DNA of 64,000 nucleotides from Debaryomyces hansenii CBS767 (taxonomy: Eukaryota > Ascomycota > Pichiomycetes > Serinales > Debaryomycetaceae). The translations under genes were made by a program, and so were the position numbers. The stretch is from assembly GCF_000006445.2 (NCBI RefSeq), contig NC_006048.2, forward strand, positions 2,232,001 to 2,296,000, in the 5' to 3' direction. Of the stretch, positions 9,885 through 19,443 are shown piece by piece; the first letter of the stretch is position 1; each line of letters starts with the position of its first letter. The notes beneath the pieces are model-generated. The model had not been told where the DNA came from, made no database searches, and saw only the letters and a list, made by a program, of their open reading frames with translations.

Positions 9885-11138
9885 ATGGTTTTCCTTAAAA
9901 AACTTGCAGCTATCTCGACGCTTCTCCTTGGTTCTACACAAGCCTACGAAAATGGATTAGGACTTACACCACAAATGGGGTGGAATTCTTGGAATATTTA
10001 TGGCTGTGATATTAATGAGACAATCATTATTGGAGCAGCTGAAAAAATAAAGGAATTAGGGTTACAAGATCTTGGGTATGAGTATATTGTCATGGATGAT
10101 TGTTACCAATTACATGAAAGAGACAATACCACGAACAAGATTCTAGCTGATCCTGAAAAATTTCCCAATGGTATCAAGCACCTCGCCGATTCTATTCATG
10201 ATTTAGGATTTAAGTTTGGTATGTATTCTTCTGCTGGTAGGTATACATGCGGAGGGTATCCTGGATCTTTACATAACGAAGAACTAGATGCTGATACATT
10301 TGCAGATTGGGGAATTGATTATTTGAAATATGATAATTGCTACAATGAAGGGAACAGTGGTACAGCGCAAATCAGCTATAAGAGGTATGATAAAATGGCC
10401 AAAGCTTTGAATGCCACTGGAAGACCCATTTTCTACTCCTTGTGTCAATGGGGGGAAGATAATGTATGGAATTGGGGGTCTACGGTTTCAAACTCCTGGA
10501 GAATTTCTGGGGATATATATGATCACTTTGATCGTTATGACGACCGCTGTCCTTGTGAATCTTACGAATGTCTTGGTCTACAGGGTTACATGTGCTCCAT
10601 GACTAACATATTAGAGAAAGCTGTTCCTCTTGGACAAAAAGCAGGAACAGGTCAGGGATGGAACGACTTAGATAGTCTTGAAGTAGGAAATGGTGGAATG
10701 AATTATGATGAGTATGTTGCTCATTTTACACTTTGGGCTATATTGAAAAGTCCTTTAGTTTTAGGTAATGATGTTACAAATATGACTGACGAAGACTTGG
10801 GTATCGTTAAAAATGCTCAAATAATTGAGATTAATCAAGATTTATCTGCCCCAGCACACAGAGTTTGGAAAAAATCTGTCAAAGGAGGATCACTTCAATT
10901 ATTTGCAACTACTTTGTCTGATGAGACACAAATTGTAGCAATTTTTAACAGCGGTGATTATGAAGAAGACACAGAACTTTTATTTGAAGATATTTTTGTT
11001 GATGACTTGACAATGAAAAACAAATCGTATTCTGGTAAAGAATTATGGACGAATGAAACTTCAACATTTGAAGATAAAATTAGTACTTCTGTCAAAACAC
11101 ACTCCATTAAGATTTGGAAGTTGACTGAGGCCAATTAA
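9885..11138 (+). CDS. MEL1: Secreted alpha-galactosidase (melibiase, GH27)
   Basis: A 417-aa protein with a signal peptide of about 20 residues ending GSTQA. The mature part starts GLGLTPQMGWNSWN, the GH27 opening motif. YLKYDNC carries nucleophile Asp150 and SWRISGDI carries acid/base Asp210, matching the positions in S. cerevisiae Mel1. VMDDCYQ, SSAGRYTCGGYPGS and WNDLDSLEVGNGGM are further family blocks, and cysteines expected to pair are kept. The protein is about 50 residues shorter than S. cerevisiae Mel1, which looks like normal C-terminal variation because the beta-sandwich is present up to the stop. It removes galactose from melibiose and raffinose outside the cell. Placement beside invertase suggests joint raffinose use. 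Confidence 0.95.
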   Translation: MVFLKKLAAISTLLLGSTQAYENGLGLTPQMGWNSWNIYGCDINETIIIGAAEKIKELGLQDLGYEYIVMDDCYQLHERDNTTNKILADPEKFPNGIKHLADSIHDLGFKFGMYSSAGRYTCGGYPGSLHNEELDADTFADWGIDYLKYDNCYNEGNSGTAQISYKRYDKMAKALNATGRPIFYSLCQWGEDNVWNWGSTVSNSWRISGDIYDHFDRYDDRCPCESYECLGLQGYMCSMTNILEKAVPLGQKAGTGQGWNDLDSLEVGNGGMNYDEYVAHFTLWAILKSPLVLGNDVTNMTDEDLGIVKNAQIIEINQDLSAPAHRVWKKSVKGGSLQLFATTLSDETQIVAIFNSGDYEEDTELLFEDIFVDDLTMKNKSYSGKELWTNETSTFEDKISTSVKTHSIKIWKLTEAN

Positions 11139-11218
11139 AAATACAATTTCTAATATCTATATAATACTCTACACATTGAATATAAATTGAAATATTAAAA
11201 TATCTATAATCTTTCCAC

Positions 11219-12850
11219 CTATTTTCCGTAACACTTGAGTTCCATGTATCTTAAAAATGGATATGTTATACCAGTAAAGGCCATACATATCCAAAATCCA
11301 ATGTCCCCACCATAGTCTCCAATATTTCTAGCAATCCATCCTTGCCAATAAACTTGGTTCATACCTACGACGGCACCCACTATTCCTATTGCAAATGACA
11401 CAAGTGCTGCAATTCCGAATGTTATCAGACGAGGCTTATTCCAACAATCCCAATTATATAAATAATCTTCCCTATTCGATTGCTCTGTTTCCTCTGTTGC
11501 ATCCTTTTCAAATTCTCTATAATGCAACTTTCGAGTGCTTTTTGGACGTCTAAAAATGAAATTTTCTTCAAGAAGAATTGTAATGTACATGGAAATCCAA
11601 TAGGCTAACATAGGCAAAAAGTTTCCTAAAATTGTGAACAAGTGCTCTCTACCGACCAAAGATATAACGAGATATATCATGGTGCATAATATTGCCCAGC
11701 ACCACCTTGGAATACTGGCTAATTTAGGATCAATCAATTGGAATTCAAATGCACTTGAATATGTGTTCATAATATTATTGCACACTAATGAAATATATAA
11801 AAGCACAACAATAAGTTTGCCAAAGTTTCCCCATGGTTTGCAAGCCTCATTAATTAGTCCCCCAACTCCAAACTCTAGGTATGCATCATTCCATGGCTTA
11901 TACGAATAAGCAATTGTACCACAAATTATACTAATTAAGGCAACGAATGTAGTGGGCACTGATATACCTATGAAGGTTATCAAAAAAACTTGCCACGACG
12001 GAGTATTCTCGGGGAACAAAATATAATAGTCAGAAGCACCTGCGCCCCATGTTGCGGTGACAGAATAACCGATTGTAAAGAATGAAAGCCAGTTCCCTCT
12101 GACGGTCGCTGCGGATTGATTTTCCTTTGCAAGCATTTCATTTGTAATATTAATATAATCATATTTTTTACATACGACCACGTAGAACAAAATCGAAGCT
12201 ATTGTTATAGGAATTGCAATAATATTTTGAAATCTGAGGACTATTTTAATACCGAAAACGGCTACCACCAAACTTATAATAGATATAATCACTACACCTA
12301 CTGATAATGGAACTCCAGAAAGTGCAGCAAGCACTTCACCTCCCAAAACACAATTGACTACTGACCATCCAAGGCTGCTAATTATTACAATAATTGCTAC
12401 TATTCTAACACCCCAGCATCCAAATAAGAACTTAGCCGTAACCATTTGACGGCATCCTGATTTTGCGCCCATTGTTGAACAGTAGGCAGGGACAAGACAA
12501 CCTACAATCAAGGAAACAAGGCCACTAACTAGAGAATCACGAAAATTCAAGTAAAATAATAGTGTTGGTAGAAAAAAGGATGACATTGACGTCAAACCAC
12601 CGCATGCTGCTACCCATAATCCCAAAACATTAAGAAATTGTCTAATCTTTGAATGTTTCTTTTTCTGTGATAACAACTCTCTCTCTTCTGGCGTCACTCT
12701 TTCTATACCCCTAGTTTCTATTCCTAATGAGTCTACTTTATATACCCATGAGATCCAATGGCTACTTTTACTTTTTTCATAACTTTCTGCTGAAGAAACA
12801 AGTTGCAGCTCGCCTTCTCCTATATCCTTTTCCGACTTTGTTCCTGGCAT
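11219..12850 (-). CDS. NCS1-family permease, purine/cytosine (Fcy2) type
   Basis: A 543-aa membrane protein. A polar N-terminal tail holds GIERVTPEEREL, the conserved pre-TM1 motif of Fcy2-like carriers. About 12 hydrophobic helices follow. Landmarks include LGLWVAACGGLTSMSSFF, PAYCSTMGAKSGCRQM (helix 2/3 signature), GWSVVNCVLGGEV and ASDYYILFPENTPSW. These carriers import cytosine, purines or, in the Tpn1 branch, pyridoxine with protons. The gene is divergent from a TENA-family gene with only 247 bp between ATGs, and a decayed second copy of the same pair lies at 18.6-19.2 kb. This suggests that the real substrate may be a thiamine-related pyrimidine; that is inference only. The stop lies 81 bp from the converging alpha-galactosidase stop. 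Confidence 0.88.
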   Translation of the reverse strand: MPGTKSEKDIGEGELQLVSSAESYEKSKSSHWISWVYKVDSLGIETRGIERVTPEERELLSQKKKHSKIRQFLNVLGLWVAACGGLTSMSSFFLPTLLFYLNFRDSLVSGLVSLIVGCLVPAYCSTMGAKSGCRQMVTAKFLFGCWGVRIVAIIVIISSLGWSVVNCVLGGEVLAALSGVPLSVGVVIISIISLVVAVFGIKIVLRFQNIIAIPITIASILFYVVVCKKYDYINITNEMLAKENQSAATVRGNWLSFFTIGYSVTATWGAGASDYYILFPENTPSWQVFLITFIGISVPTTFVALISIICGTIAYSYKPWNDAYLEFGVGGLINEACKPWGNFGKLIVVLLYISLVCNNIMNTYSSAFEFQLIDPKLASIPRWCWAILCTMIYLVISLVGREHLFTILGNFLPMLAYWISMYITILLEENFIFRRPKSTRKLHYREFEKDATEETEQSNREDYLYNWDCWNKPRLITFGIAALVSFAIGIVGAVVGMNQVYWQGWIARNIGDYGGDIGFWICMAFTGITYPFLRYMELKCYGK

Positions 12851-13097
12851 TATTCAATTATATCCAGTTACTCAATTCTACTGTCCCTGGTGAATCAGGT
12901 ATCATAGTATTTCAAAGCAATGACTTTAGAAAATTTTTGTGAAGTCTTAGATTCGATTTCTGAATCATGTAGGCGCATACTGATTATGCACTTAAAAGGA
13001 GATTCGAATGTACAAAATAATATACGAAATGATGGTCAAGGCAATTTGATACTTGTTTTCATAATTTTTTTATTAAAGTCCGCTTATACAATTCACC
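12851..13097. promoter_or_regulatory. Bidirectional promoter of the NCS1 permease and TENA genes
   Basis: The 247-bp intergenic region contains an inverted repeat GCATA-CTGAT-TATGC at 12975-12989, about midway between the two ATGs. The same repeat (GCATA-TTGAT-TATGC) is kept at 18797-18811 in the decayed copy of this pair, inside a 34-bp block with only two differences, while the rest of the upstream sequence is clearly more diverged. This makes it a candidate operator; the binding factor is unknown. Confidence 0.45.
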
Positions 13098-13796
13098 ATG
13101 GGTCACATCATAGACGATTTACTAGAAAAATACAAAGAAAGGTATCAGAAAGCCATAACTCATGCTTTAACAAAAGAATTATGCGAAGGAACTTTGCCCG
13201 ATTTCAAGCTCTTCACATACTTAACACAAGACTTAAAGTTCTTCCAATTAGGAATGAACGTCTTTGGTAAGACATTGGCCTATTGCGATAATACAGACTC
13301 GGCCATTATTTTAAGCAAACAGATAGGTTTCATTGCCAATGATGAGAACGATTACTTTGATAACTGCTTGACTCAATTGAAGGAAACCAGTAAACCTGAA
13401 TTAGAGCAACATTGTTGCAAAATGTTGCTTGGTCCTGATTCACCTGTATTACCTCTGGTTGAAAAATATCTTCAATATTTAAAACATTTAGCACATGAAT
13501 CCCTGTCATATGTTGAGATTATTACTTTCATGTATTTGATGGAGCAGGTCTATCTTGGGTGGGCTGATTTCCATATTCTCAAAGGGAATGTTCGTGAAGA
13601 CTTGCCATACAAGTATAAAGAGTGGATTATTCTTCATAGTGGAGATAAATTTACTTCTTGGGTAGAATTCTTAAAAAGAGAAGTGAATAGGGCAGTAGTG
13701 TCACAAGATGATCGTTCTCTGTGTGAAGAAGCGTTTTTAATGGCTCTAAACTTGGAAATTGCATTTTTCGATTCGTGTTATTCGTATAAAGAGTAG
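13098..13796 (+). CDS. TENA/THI-4 family protein (thiaminase II-like)
   Basis: A 232-aa, all-helical soluble protein that matches the stand-alone TENA/THI-4 fold. It shows an N-terminal helix pair, the central YLTQDLKFFQLGMNVFGKTL segment (Tyr-x3-Asp is the family signature), MEQVYLGWADFH in the C-terminal half, and a final helix with LEIAFFDSCYSY. TENA enzymes hydrolyse aminopyrimidine breakdown products of thiamine to recover HMP. In fungi a TENA domain also forms the C-terminus of the Thi20 family and stands alone in Pet18-like proteins. The start is the first in-frame ATG, in a CACCATGGG context. A C-terminal fragment over 85% identical is repeated at 18.8-19.2 kb. Possible coupling with the neighbouring permease is inferred from the divergent layout. 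Confidence 0.8.
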   Translation: MGHIIDDLLEKYKERYQKAITHALTKELCEGTLPDFKLFTYLTQDLKFFQLGMNVFGKTLAYCDNTDSAIILSKQIGFIANDENDYFDNCLTQLKETSKPELEQHCCKMLLGPDSPVLPLVEKYLQYLKHLAHESLSYVEIITFMYLMEQVYLGWADFHILKGNVREDLPYKYKEWIILHSGDKFTSWVEFLKREVNRAVVSQDDRSLCEEAFLMALNLEIAFFDSCYSYKE

Positions 13797-14477
13797 TTGT
13801 CTATAGATAGCTATGTATTTTGCTATATAAAAAATCATATTGCCATCTTATAGATGTCCAACTATCTACTAAGGGTTCAAGAGCTAATCATATGAATCGG
13901 AACACCTCGTATATGGCTATGTCTATGAATGTTACGTTTGTGGAGTACATCATTGCTTCCGGCTTAACACCGCTAATTTTTAGGATTAATTTTTAAATTA
14001 TGTTACCATTAAAGTACAGCCTAAGGAGCATTTATGAATGTCGAACACGTTTCACTTGCATAATTGCACAAAATGTTGCAAGAGATGTCGAATATGGCAT
14101 TACGTTTGAGATCTAATGCTAACCCTTCTGATTAATCCTTAATTGCTCGTACTATTTAGTATGTCATATTAAAATGTTCAAGACATGCAAGATAGTATTG
14201 TCTGATGTCTGCATATTTTGAAAACCCCGGGCTATATAAGATCATAGGAAATTATTTCAATTCTTTGATTCATGTACTCTTAAACATAATAAAGCCATAC
14301 ATCTCTACATTTTTCCTTGTATAAAAGGTATTGATTAGAGTTTAAACATATTGAAAATCATTGTATTTTATCAAATGAATCAAACAAAATTGAAATTTCT
14401 AATATGTCTGAAGGTTTTATCGAAAAAACTCAATAATTCAGTGTTTACATTACACGCATATATCAATAATTCTAGTG
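13797..14477. other. Convergent intergenic region
   Basis: This AT-rich 680-bp gap lies between the converging stops of the TENA gene and the large regulator. I see no coding relic, RNA gene or repeat. Confidence 0.4.
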
Positions 14478-17270
14478 TTAATGAAGATGACTAAGTCTGT
14501 TGTAAAACTCATTATCAAAAAAAAAGTCTTCAATCCCGAATTCCCTAAAAGGATCGCTCTCCTGGAGCATGACATCAATTTCAGTATTGGCTATAACATT
14601 TGAATTTTCAAGTGATAAATTCCCTGGAAATGAATCGCGGTTAGTTTCAGATTTTTCAAACTTTGACCATATGCCTCTGAAATGACGGCCATAGGATTCT
14701 TCTTTAAAAAAATCCAACAGTCTCCATAATTTGTCCACTTGAATGTCGTGCATTAAATCCCTTATTGATCCAGCATCTTCTTGATTTCCTATTGAATCTT
14801 TGTCAATTTTTCTGTAACGACTAAACGTGGATATGTCATTTTTAGGACAGCTCGAATCCTTTTCCTTAGAGTTTACACAAGATGTTAATAAATTTTCTAG
14901 CTCACAAATATCATGTAAAGAATACTTTAACGAAGCATTCTCTGTTTTTTCTTCATCAGCATAAAGATTGTCGTCAGCAACAATGTTCAAACCATATATA
15001 ATTGACTGTGTATATTTCCAAGCGAAATAATATCTGGTTTTGAACAGGCTCATGAAATTTCTATTAGAATTCATTAAACTACTAAAAACAGATAATAGGT
15101 TCTCAAGTGTTTTATCATATAGCTTTAAGGTCTCCTTACTCATAACTCTCGCAAGAAATTTCTTTTCTAATGACTTCTGTGTACACTTTACTCGCATTTG
15201 GATCAGAAATGTAAGCAGTTCCATACGACTAAATATTTGCAATATAGGACTCAAAATCAACGTAAACGCCGGACCAAAATATTCATCGCAATTATCCATA
15301 AGGCTCCTAGAGATGCCTGCCAATTCAGAACCTATAGTTTGTATAAGTTTTTTCAAATAAAAAAGACTCAACAGTAAGTTCTTATTTACCTCATAATAAA
15401 GGAATAAGCAATAATAGGTTGACAGTAGCATAATTTTGCAATATAAATATAATTTAAATTTTTGTATCTTCAAGAATTTGGGAACAGTCATGTCAGTATT
15501 AAGATAATCATTTAGTGTTCCTAAATTTTCTTGAACTAGAATTTCAAAGCCAGACAAGTATTTAGCCAACTCAGATATTGTCATATCTGAATTGACCCTG
15601 AATATTCTTTCTAGATACCCATGTGCAGATTTAATTACAGGCTGCAAAGCTTCTATTGCGGTTACTATTTCAGTTTCTATACCCATATGGCGATCAGGAC
15701 TATTTCTAGGGACTGATGGTATCTTCGTATCATAGTTTGACTGAACGGTATAAATTTGAGTGCCGTATAATATTGAATCTTCAATATCTAAGATAGTTAA
15801 AAAATACCATAAACGCCGACTCAATATTTTCACTTTTTCCTCCATTCTCCTATCAGCGTAATATAGAATATAGTCCGGGTCTCTATTTAAAAACAAGGAA
15901 TTTGCCATTTGATACAAGTTTCCGATACTAACTGGAGATTCTGTTCTAGTGAAAGTATTCTCTTCGGGCGCATAGGTTTGATAAATCTGCATCATGAGCG
16001 AGGCCTGAAAAATTGCCAAGTTTGGTAACGAAATTAGGTCTAATTCTCTAATACATAATTTCGCTATATCTATTGTTTCTATTGGTATGGGATTCTCTAA
16101 AAGATATTTTTTGTTTCTGATATATAATGAATAATTTTGTGAATTTAACATGTTTTCATTTTTCCGCACATCGTTATTAAATAACGATAAATAACTTAAT
16201 CTGATTAGTATTAATAGTGTTACAACAACCGCTATATCATGTCTATTCCTGATTTTTATGGTTTCTATTCTATTTCTTTGGGAATCATTAAGCTCTTCGC
16301 CAAATATTCGAAGAATATCTGACCGGAAACTAGCTTCATCTAAGATTGGAAAATGGGGATATAGAATTTCAAAGAATAAGTTTAAAAGTAAATTGAGTGC
16401 ATTATTATTCGGCAATATAAACTTTATTTTATCCAATAAACTGTTCTCATTCTCAAGCTGTGCTGCTGTGTTAAAACTTAATCCTAAAGTTAGTCCGAAC
16501 TTAGAGATTGCATCCTTCACTTCAATAATATCAGCCATAGTACAGTCTTTTCCTACCTTCTTAATATAACTATCGGCATAGAAATGACGGGACTTTTCAT
16601 CCAATTTTTCTAGGTCAGCAATATGTGGCGATGAGAAATGTTCAAAATTCTTTGATGAAGGCGATTTAAAATAGCTAGTTAATAATACTCCTGCAGGATC
16701 TTGTTTTATTAAGATAAGATACCTTAATGGACCATATGGAGAAACTGGGACATTAGAGCTTGTGTTGAATGTATTTAAAAAATTGAATTTTCTCTCATCC
16801 AGTTGTACTGGATTGAAACCTATCAATCCCCTATTAGCTTCCCGGTTTAAGCAAACCGATTTTGACGAATTTCTTAATTCTTGCATAAACGTATCTCGCC
16901 CCTCTATATAATTTATGGGTATGGAATTTGGGTTGTTACCTAACGCAGATGTAGTTAAAACAGTTTCTAATTCTTTTACTTTTCTATTGAGAGTCTCAAT
17001 TCGGTCACTTAAGTCTTCACGGTGTTCGTCATTTATACTCTCAGTTAACTCATCCGTGGTCTCCCTGCTATTTTGCTTGGAAAATTCCTGAGTAGCGCAG
17101 AGTTCATCGTCCATTACGTGTTGTCTTTTACGCGATAAGGAACTATACGAGCACGTACTTTCAATGCTTAATTTAATACAGCTCGAACAGGGCACTTCTT
17201 TGTCACATTTTCTTTTCTTCTTGTGGCAGTTGGCACAAACAAGTATTTGTCTGTTTCTCTTCTTATTCAT
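14478..17270 (-). CDS. Large Zn2Cys6 transcription regulator, copy 1 of a duplicated pair
   Basis: A 930-aa protein. The zinc cluster is C12-x2-C15-x6-C22-x5-C28-x2-C31-x8-C40 in a basic context (HKKKRKC), followed by a Glu/Ser linker with a probable coiled coil at about residues 85-110 (RIETLNRKVKELETVL). The rest is a long fungal-specific regulatory domain (residues about 290-650, with FFEILYPHFPILDEASFRSD as its landmark). The acidic end (REFGIEDFFFDNEF) looks like an activation tail. It resembles the Hap1/Put3-type large regulators only in layout. A paralogue at 38474-41254 shares nearly every block, and each paralogue lies next to an RTA1-family gene, which suggests that it regulates that gene. 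Orientation relative to RTA1 is the same in both loci. Confidence 0.9.
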   Translation of the reverse strand: MNKKRNRQILVCANCHKKKRKCDKEVPCSSCIKLSIESTCSYSSLSRKRQHVMDDELCATQEFSKQNSRETTDELTESINDEHREDLSDRIETLNRKVKELETVLTTSALGNNPNSIPINYIEGRDTFMQELRNSSKSVCLNREANRGLIGFNPVQLDERKFNFLNTFNTSSNVPVSPYGPLRYLILIKQDPAGVLLTSYFKSPSSKNFEHFSSPHIADLEKLDEKSRHFYADSYIKKVGKDCTMADIIEVKDAISKFGLTLGLSFNTAAQLENENSLLDKIKFILPNNNALNLLLNLFFEILYPHFPILDEASFRSDILRIFGEELNDSQRNRIETIKIRNRHDIAVVVTLLILIRLSYLSLFNNDVRKNENMLNSQNYSLYIRNKKYLLENPIPIETIDIAKLCIRELDLISLPNLAIFQASLMMQIYQTYAPEENTFTRTESPVSIGNLYQMANSLFLNRDPDYILYYADRRMEEKVKILSRRLWYFLTILDIEDSILYGTQIYTVQSNYDTKIPSVPRNSPDRHMGIETEIVTAIEALQPVIKSAHGYLERIFRVNSDMTISELAKYLSGFEILVQENLGTLNDYLNTDMTVPKFLKIQKFKLYLYCKIMLLSTYYCLFLYYEVNKNLLLSLFYLKKLIQTIGSELAGISRSLMDNCDEYFGPAFTLILSPILQIFSRMELLTFLIQMRVKCTQKSLEKKFLARVMSKETLKLYDKTLENLLSVFSSLMNSNRNFMSLFKTRYYFAWKYTQSIIYGLNIVADDNLYADEEKTENASLKYSLHDICELENLLTSCVNSKEKDSSCPKNDISTFSRYRKIDKDSIGNQEDAGSIRDLMHDIQVDKLWRLLDFFKEESYGRHFRGIWSKFEKSETNRDSFPGNLSLENSNVIANTEIDVMLQESDPFREFGIEDFFFDNEFYNRLSHLH

Positions 17271-18065
17271 TTCGGAATACTTCTTTTCTTAGGTAAAAAA
17301 TCAAATCAAATACATTTAGGCAAATTTATTATAGTAATTTTCACCACGATGAAATGAACGTATATCTTTTAAGCGAATAAACTGTAAGATTTTATTTAAA
17401 TTTAAGCTGTAAGGTAAATATGTTGTATAATATCTAAAATCAATTAAAAAACTCTCGTCACGTGTTACCAAGTATTGGGATAGAAAAAATACATGAATTC
17501 TATAAAGGAGAAACAAGATGTACAATAAACGACTTAGAAGAAGATGAAAAATATGAATTCGAATATAATAAAGTAAAAATAATTTTACCAAAAACTAATT
17601 TTCACCATAATGCATAAAATAGTTTCAATCGATGTTTTAGAATATTATTCAGATTCTATTTCTGAAGAATTATTAGAATCTTCGTGGGAATACCTGAAAT
17701 ATATAGGGAAGAATACTTATGTATTAGTATTGTATATATACGGGTCTTATATATCAATATTGGTTACTATAGAAGTAGTTAAGTGATCGATCTACCTATC
17801 GATGACTTTTTAGGATAGTCTTAGTTAAGTATGTTCTGCTTAATTGCTGTTCGTTGATTAGAAAATTATTCTTCTTCTGTGAGATTCATTCCTAATTTAT
17901 ATTCTTATTTCGTCTCAACTCATTAGATTAATTACATCGTCTCCGATGACTATCAGTATTGCTAGCATAGCTATTTATGGTTCCTACAATGATTTGGTTC
18001 AGAATCTTTATTCTGATAGTGACACAAAACCAACAGGTTGTATTGCAGAAAAAGCTTGCGAAACT
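17271..18065. other. Very AT-rich gap with possible coding relics
   Basis: A forward-strand stretch at about 17465-17615 reads like a broken acidic protein segment (EFYKGETRCTINDLEEDEK) ending at a stop. A 58-codon ORF, 17610-17786 (MHKIVSIDVLEYYSDSISEE at its start), follows directly. Neither matches a family I know, and both could be chance in such AT-rich DNA. A reverse 91-codon frame at 17316-17591 is low-complexity hydrophobic and probably spurious. Confidence 0.3.
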
Positions 18066-18654
18066 TTAATAAAAAAAAGCAATGCTTTCAATCATGGTTT
18101 CTTTGTCCGTCTCAATTGATCTAGAGGTGATAATACTAGCTGGTGACTCATAATTAAAGTATCTGAACGCAACATAGTCCGTCCCAATATCCTGGAAAAT
18201 AAAAACTATCATGTTCAAGTACATAAGGGTTGCATCAAAACAATAAAGAAATACTTCATGCGACATGAGATATCCATCCCTTGAAGATATTCAATAAGTC
18301 TGAATATAGATCTTATGAATATAGGAATAGAGCAACTAAAAGTGTAAGCAAGACATAATCCCAGTTCTTTAATTGAGAGGGAATATTTCTAGTAATCATA
18401 GCGCACTCGTTAGGGTGTTTAAGGACTCTATTATGAAAGAACAGTTCCACAACAATAAACATCCCAAAGAAAACTATCTGAACTATCAAACCACCAATAA
18501 TTACATTTTCTCCGGTTTTTATGGATGACAGATTACCTTGAGCCATAATACCTGCACCGCCTGCTTGCCTAAAAAAGATAATACAACTTTTTACTGATTG
18601 CAGCTCGCTCTCTTCTATGTTCTCTTTCGGCCTTGAATCAGGCAACCTTTTCAT
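18066..18654 (-). pseudogene. Chimeric relic: start of an NCS1 permease fused to a broken RTA1-family gene
   Basis: The first about 20 codons (from 18654; KENIEESELQSVKS) correspond to the N-terminus of the NCS1 permease at 12850 (KDIGEGELQLVSS). The DNA upstream also matches that gene's 5' region, including TGCAGCTCGC. At about 18580 the sequence switches in frame to the middle of an RTA1-type protein (QAGGAGIMAQGNLSSIKTGE, then GGLIVQIVFFGMF and RVLKHPNECAM). The frame breaks near 18270-18330. The last RTA1 helix and tail continue in a second frame (18066-18266, with FDATLMYLNMIVFIFQDIG). The intact relative is at 19444-20397, on the same strand. No function is expected. The junction records an old deletion or recombination between neighbouring genes. 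Confidence 0.85.
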
Positions 18655-19160
18655 TTTTGCAATTAGATTCAGTTATACAGTTATACCCCTTTGGTGAATC
18701 AAGTATATGATAGATATTTGTGAGATAATAGCAGCCCAAACTAATGATTTTAGAATTTCTAAAGTCTTACGGAATCGTTTCTTGAATCATGTAGACGCAT
18801 ATTGATTATGCACTTACTGAAGTTGAAGAATATCTTCGGTATTTAAAACATTTAGCACATGAATCCCTGTCATATGTTGAGATCATTACTTTCATATATT
18901 TAATGGAGCAGGTTTATCTTGGGTGGGCTGATTTCCATCTTCTCAAGGGAAATGTTCGTGAAAACTTACGATACAAATATATGGAGTGGATTGTTCTTCA
19001 TAGTGGAGATAAATTTACTTCCTGGGTGGAATTCTTAAAAAACGAAGTGAATAGAGCCGTAGTCTCACAAGATTATCGTTCTCGGTTTGAAGAATCCTTC
19101 TTAAAGGCTTTAAGTTTGGAATTAGACTTTTTCGATTCGTGTTATTCCTATAAAGAATAG
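18655..19160 (+). pseudogene. TENA/THI-4 relic: promoter plus C-terminal half, internal deletion
   Basis: From 18822 to 19160 the reading frame matches the last about 113 residues of the TENA gene at 13098-13796, ending in the same FDSCYSYKE, with only scattered substitutions. Upstream, 18655-18816 matches the sequence before the intact TENA ATG, including GCATA-N5-TATGC at 18797-18811. At about 18817 the copy jumps directly from promoter into codon about 118, so about 460 bp including the start codon are missing. The first in-frame ATG left is at 18903 and gives 85 residues, too few for a TENA fold. Together with the adjacent chimeric relic it shows that the whole NCS1/TENA divergent pair was once duplicated here. 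Confidence 0.85.
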
Positions 19161-19443
19161 TTGTATATAGATCTACGGTTTTTGCTATCTAAAGCCATCT
19201 TGTGAATGTTATTAAAGCCTATCTAATTTAGAATTTACTACTTAGTAATATGTATCAGAAACCCCAGTAACATTTATATGTCTATAAAACATAAACATAT
19301 GACGTAAGAATTTAGTGTTAACTAAGCTAATGGTAAGATTTAATGTTTGAAATGCATTCAACGTTACATAATATTAAGGAGAAAAATTTAAATGTATGCC
19401 GTCACGTGTACCCCTGCGGAATATGTTGCAAATACTCTGTAAT

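Noticed and set aside
12920..13270. Forward 116-codon ORF overlapping the start of the TENA gene
   Set aside because: It covers the promoter and then runs in the wrong frame through TENA; only the TENA frame has family motifs.
17316..17591. Reverse-strand 91-codon hydrophobic ORF
   Set aside because: It is low-complexity Leu/Tyr/Ile in extremely AT-rich DNA, with no conserved motif; the opposite strand looks more protein-like.
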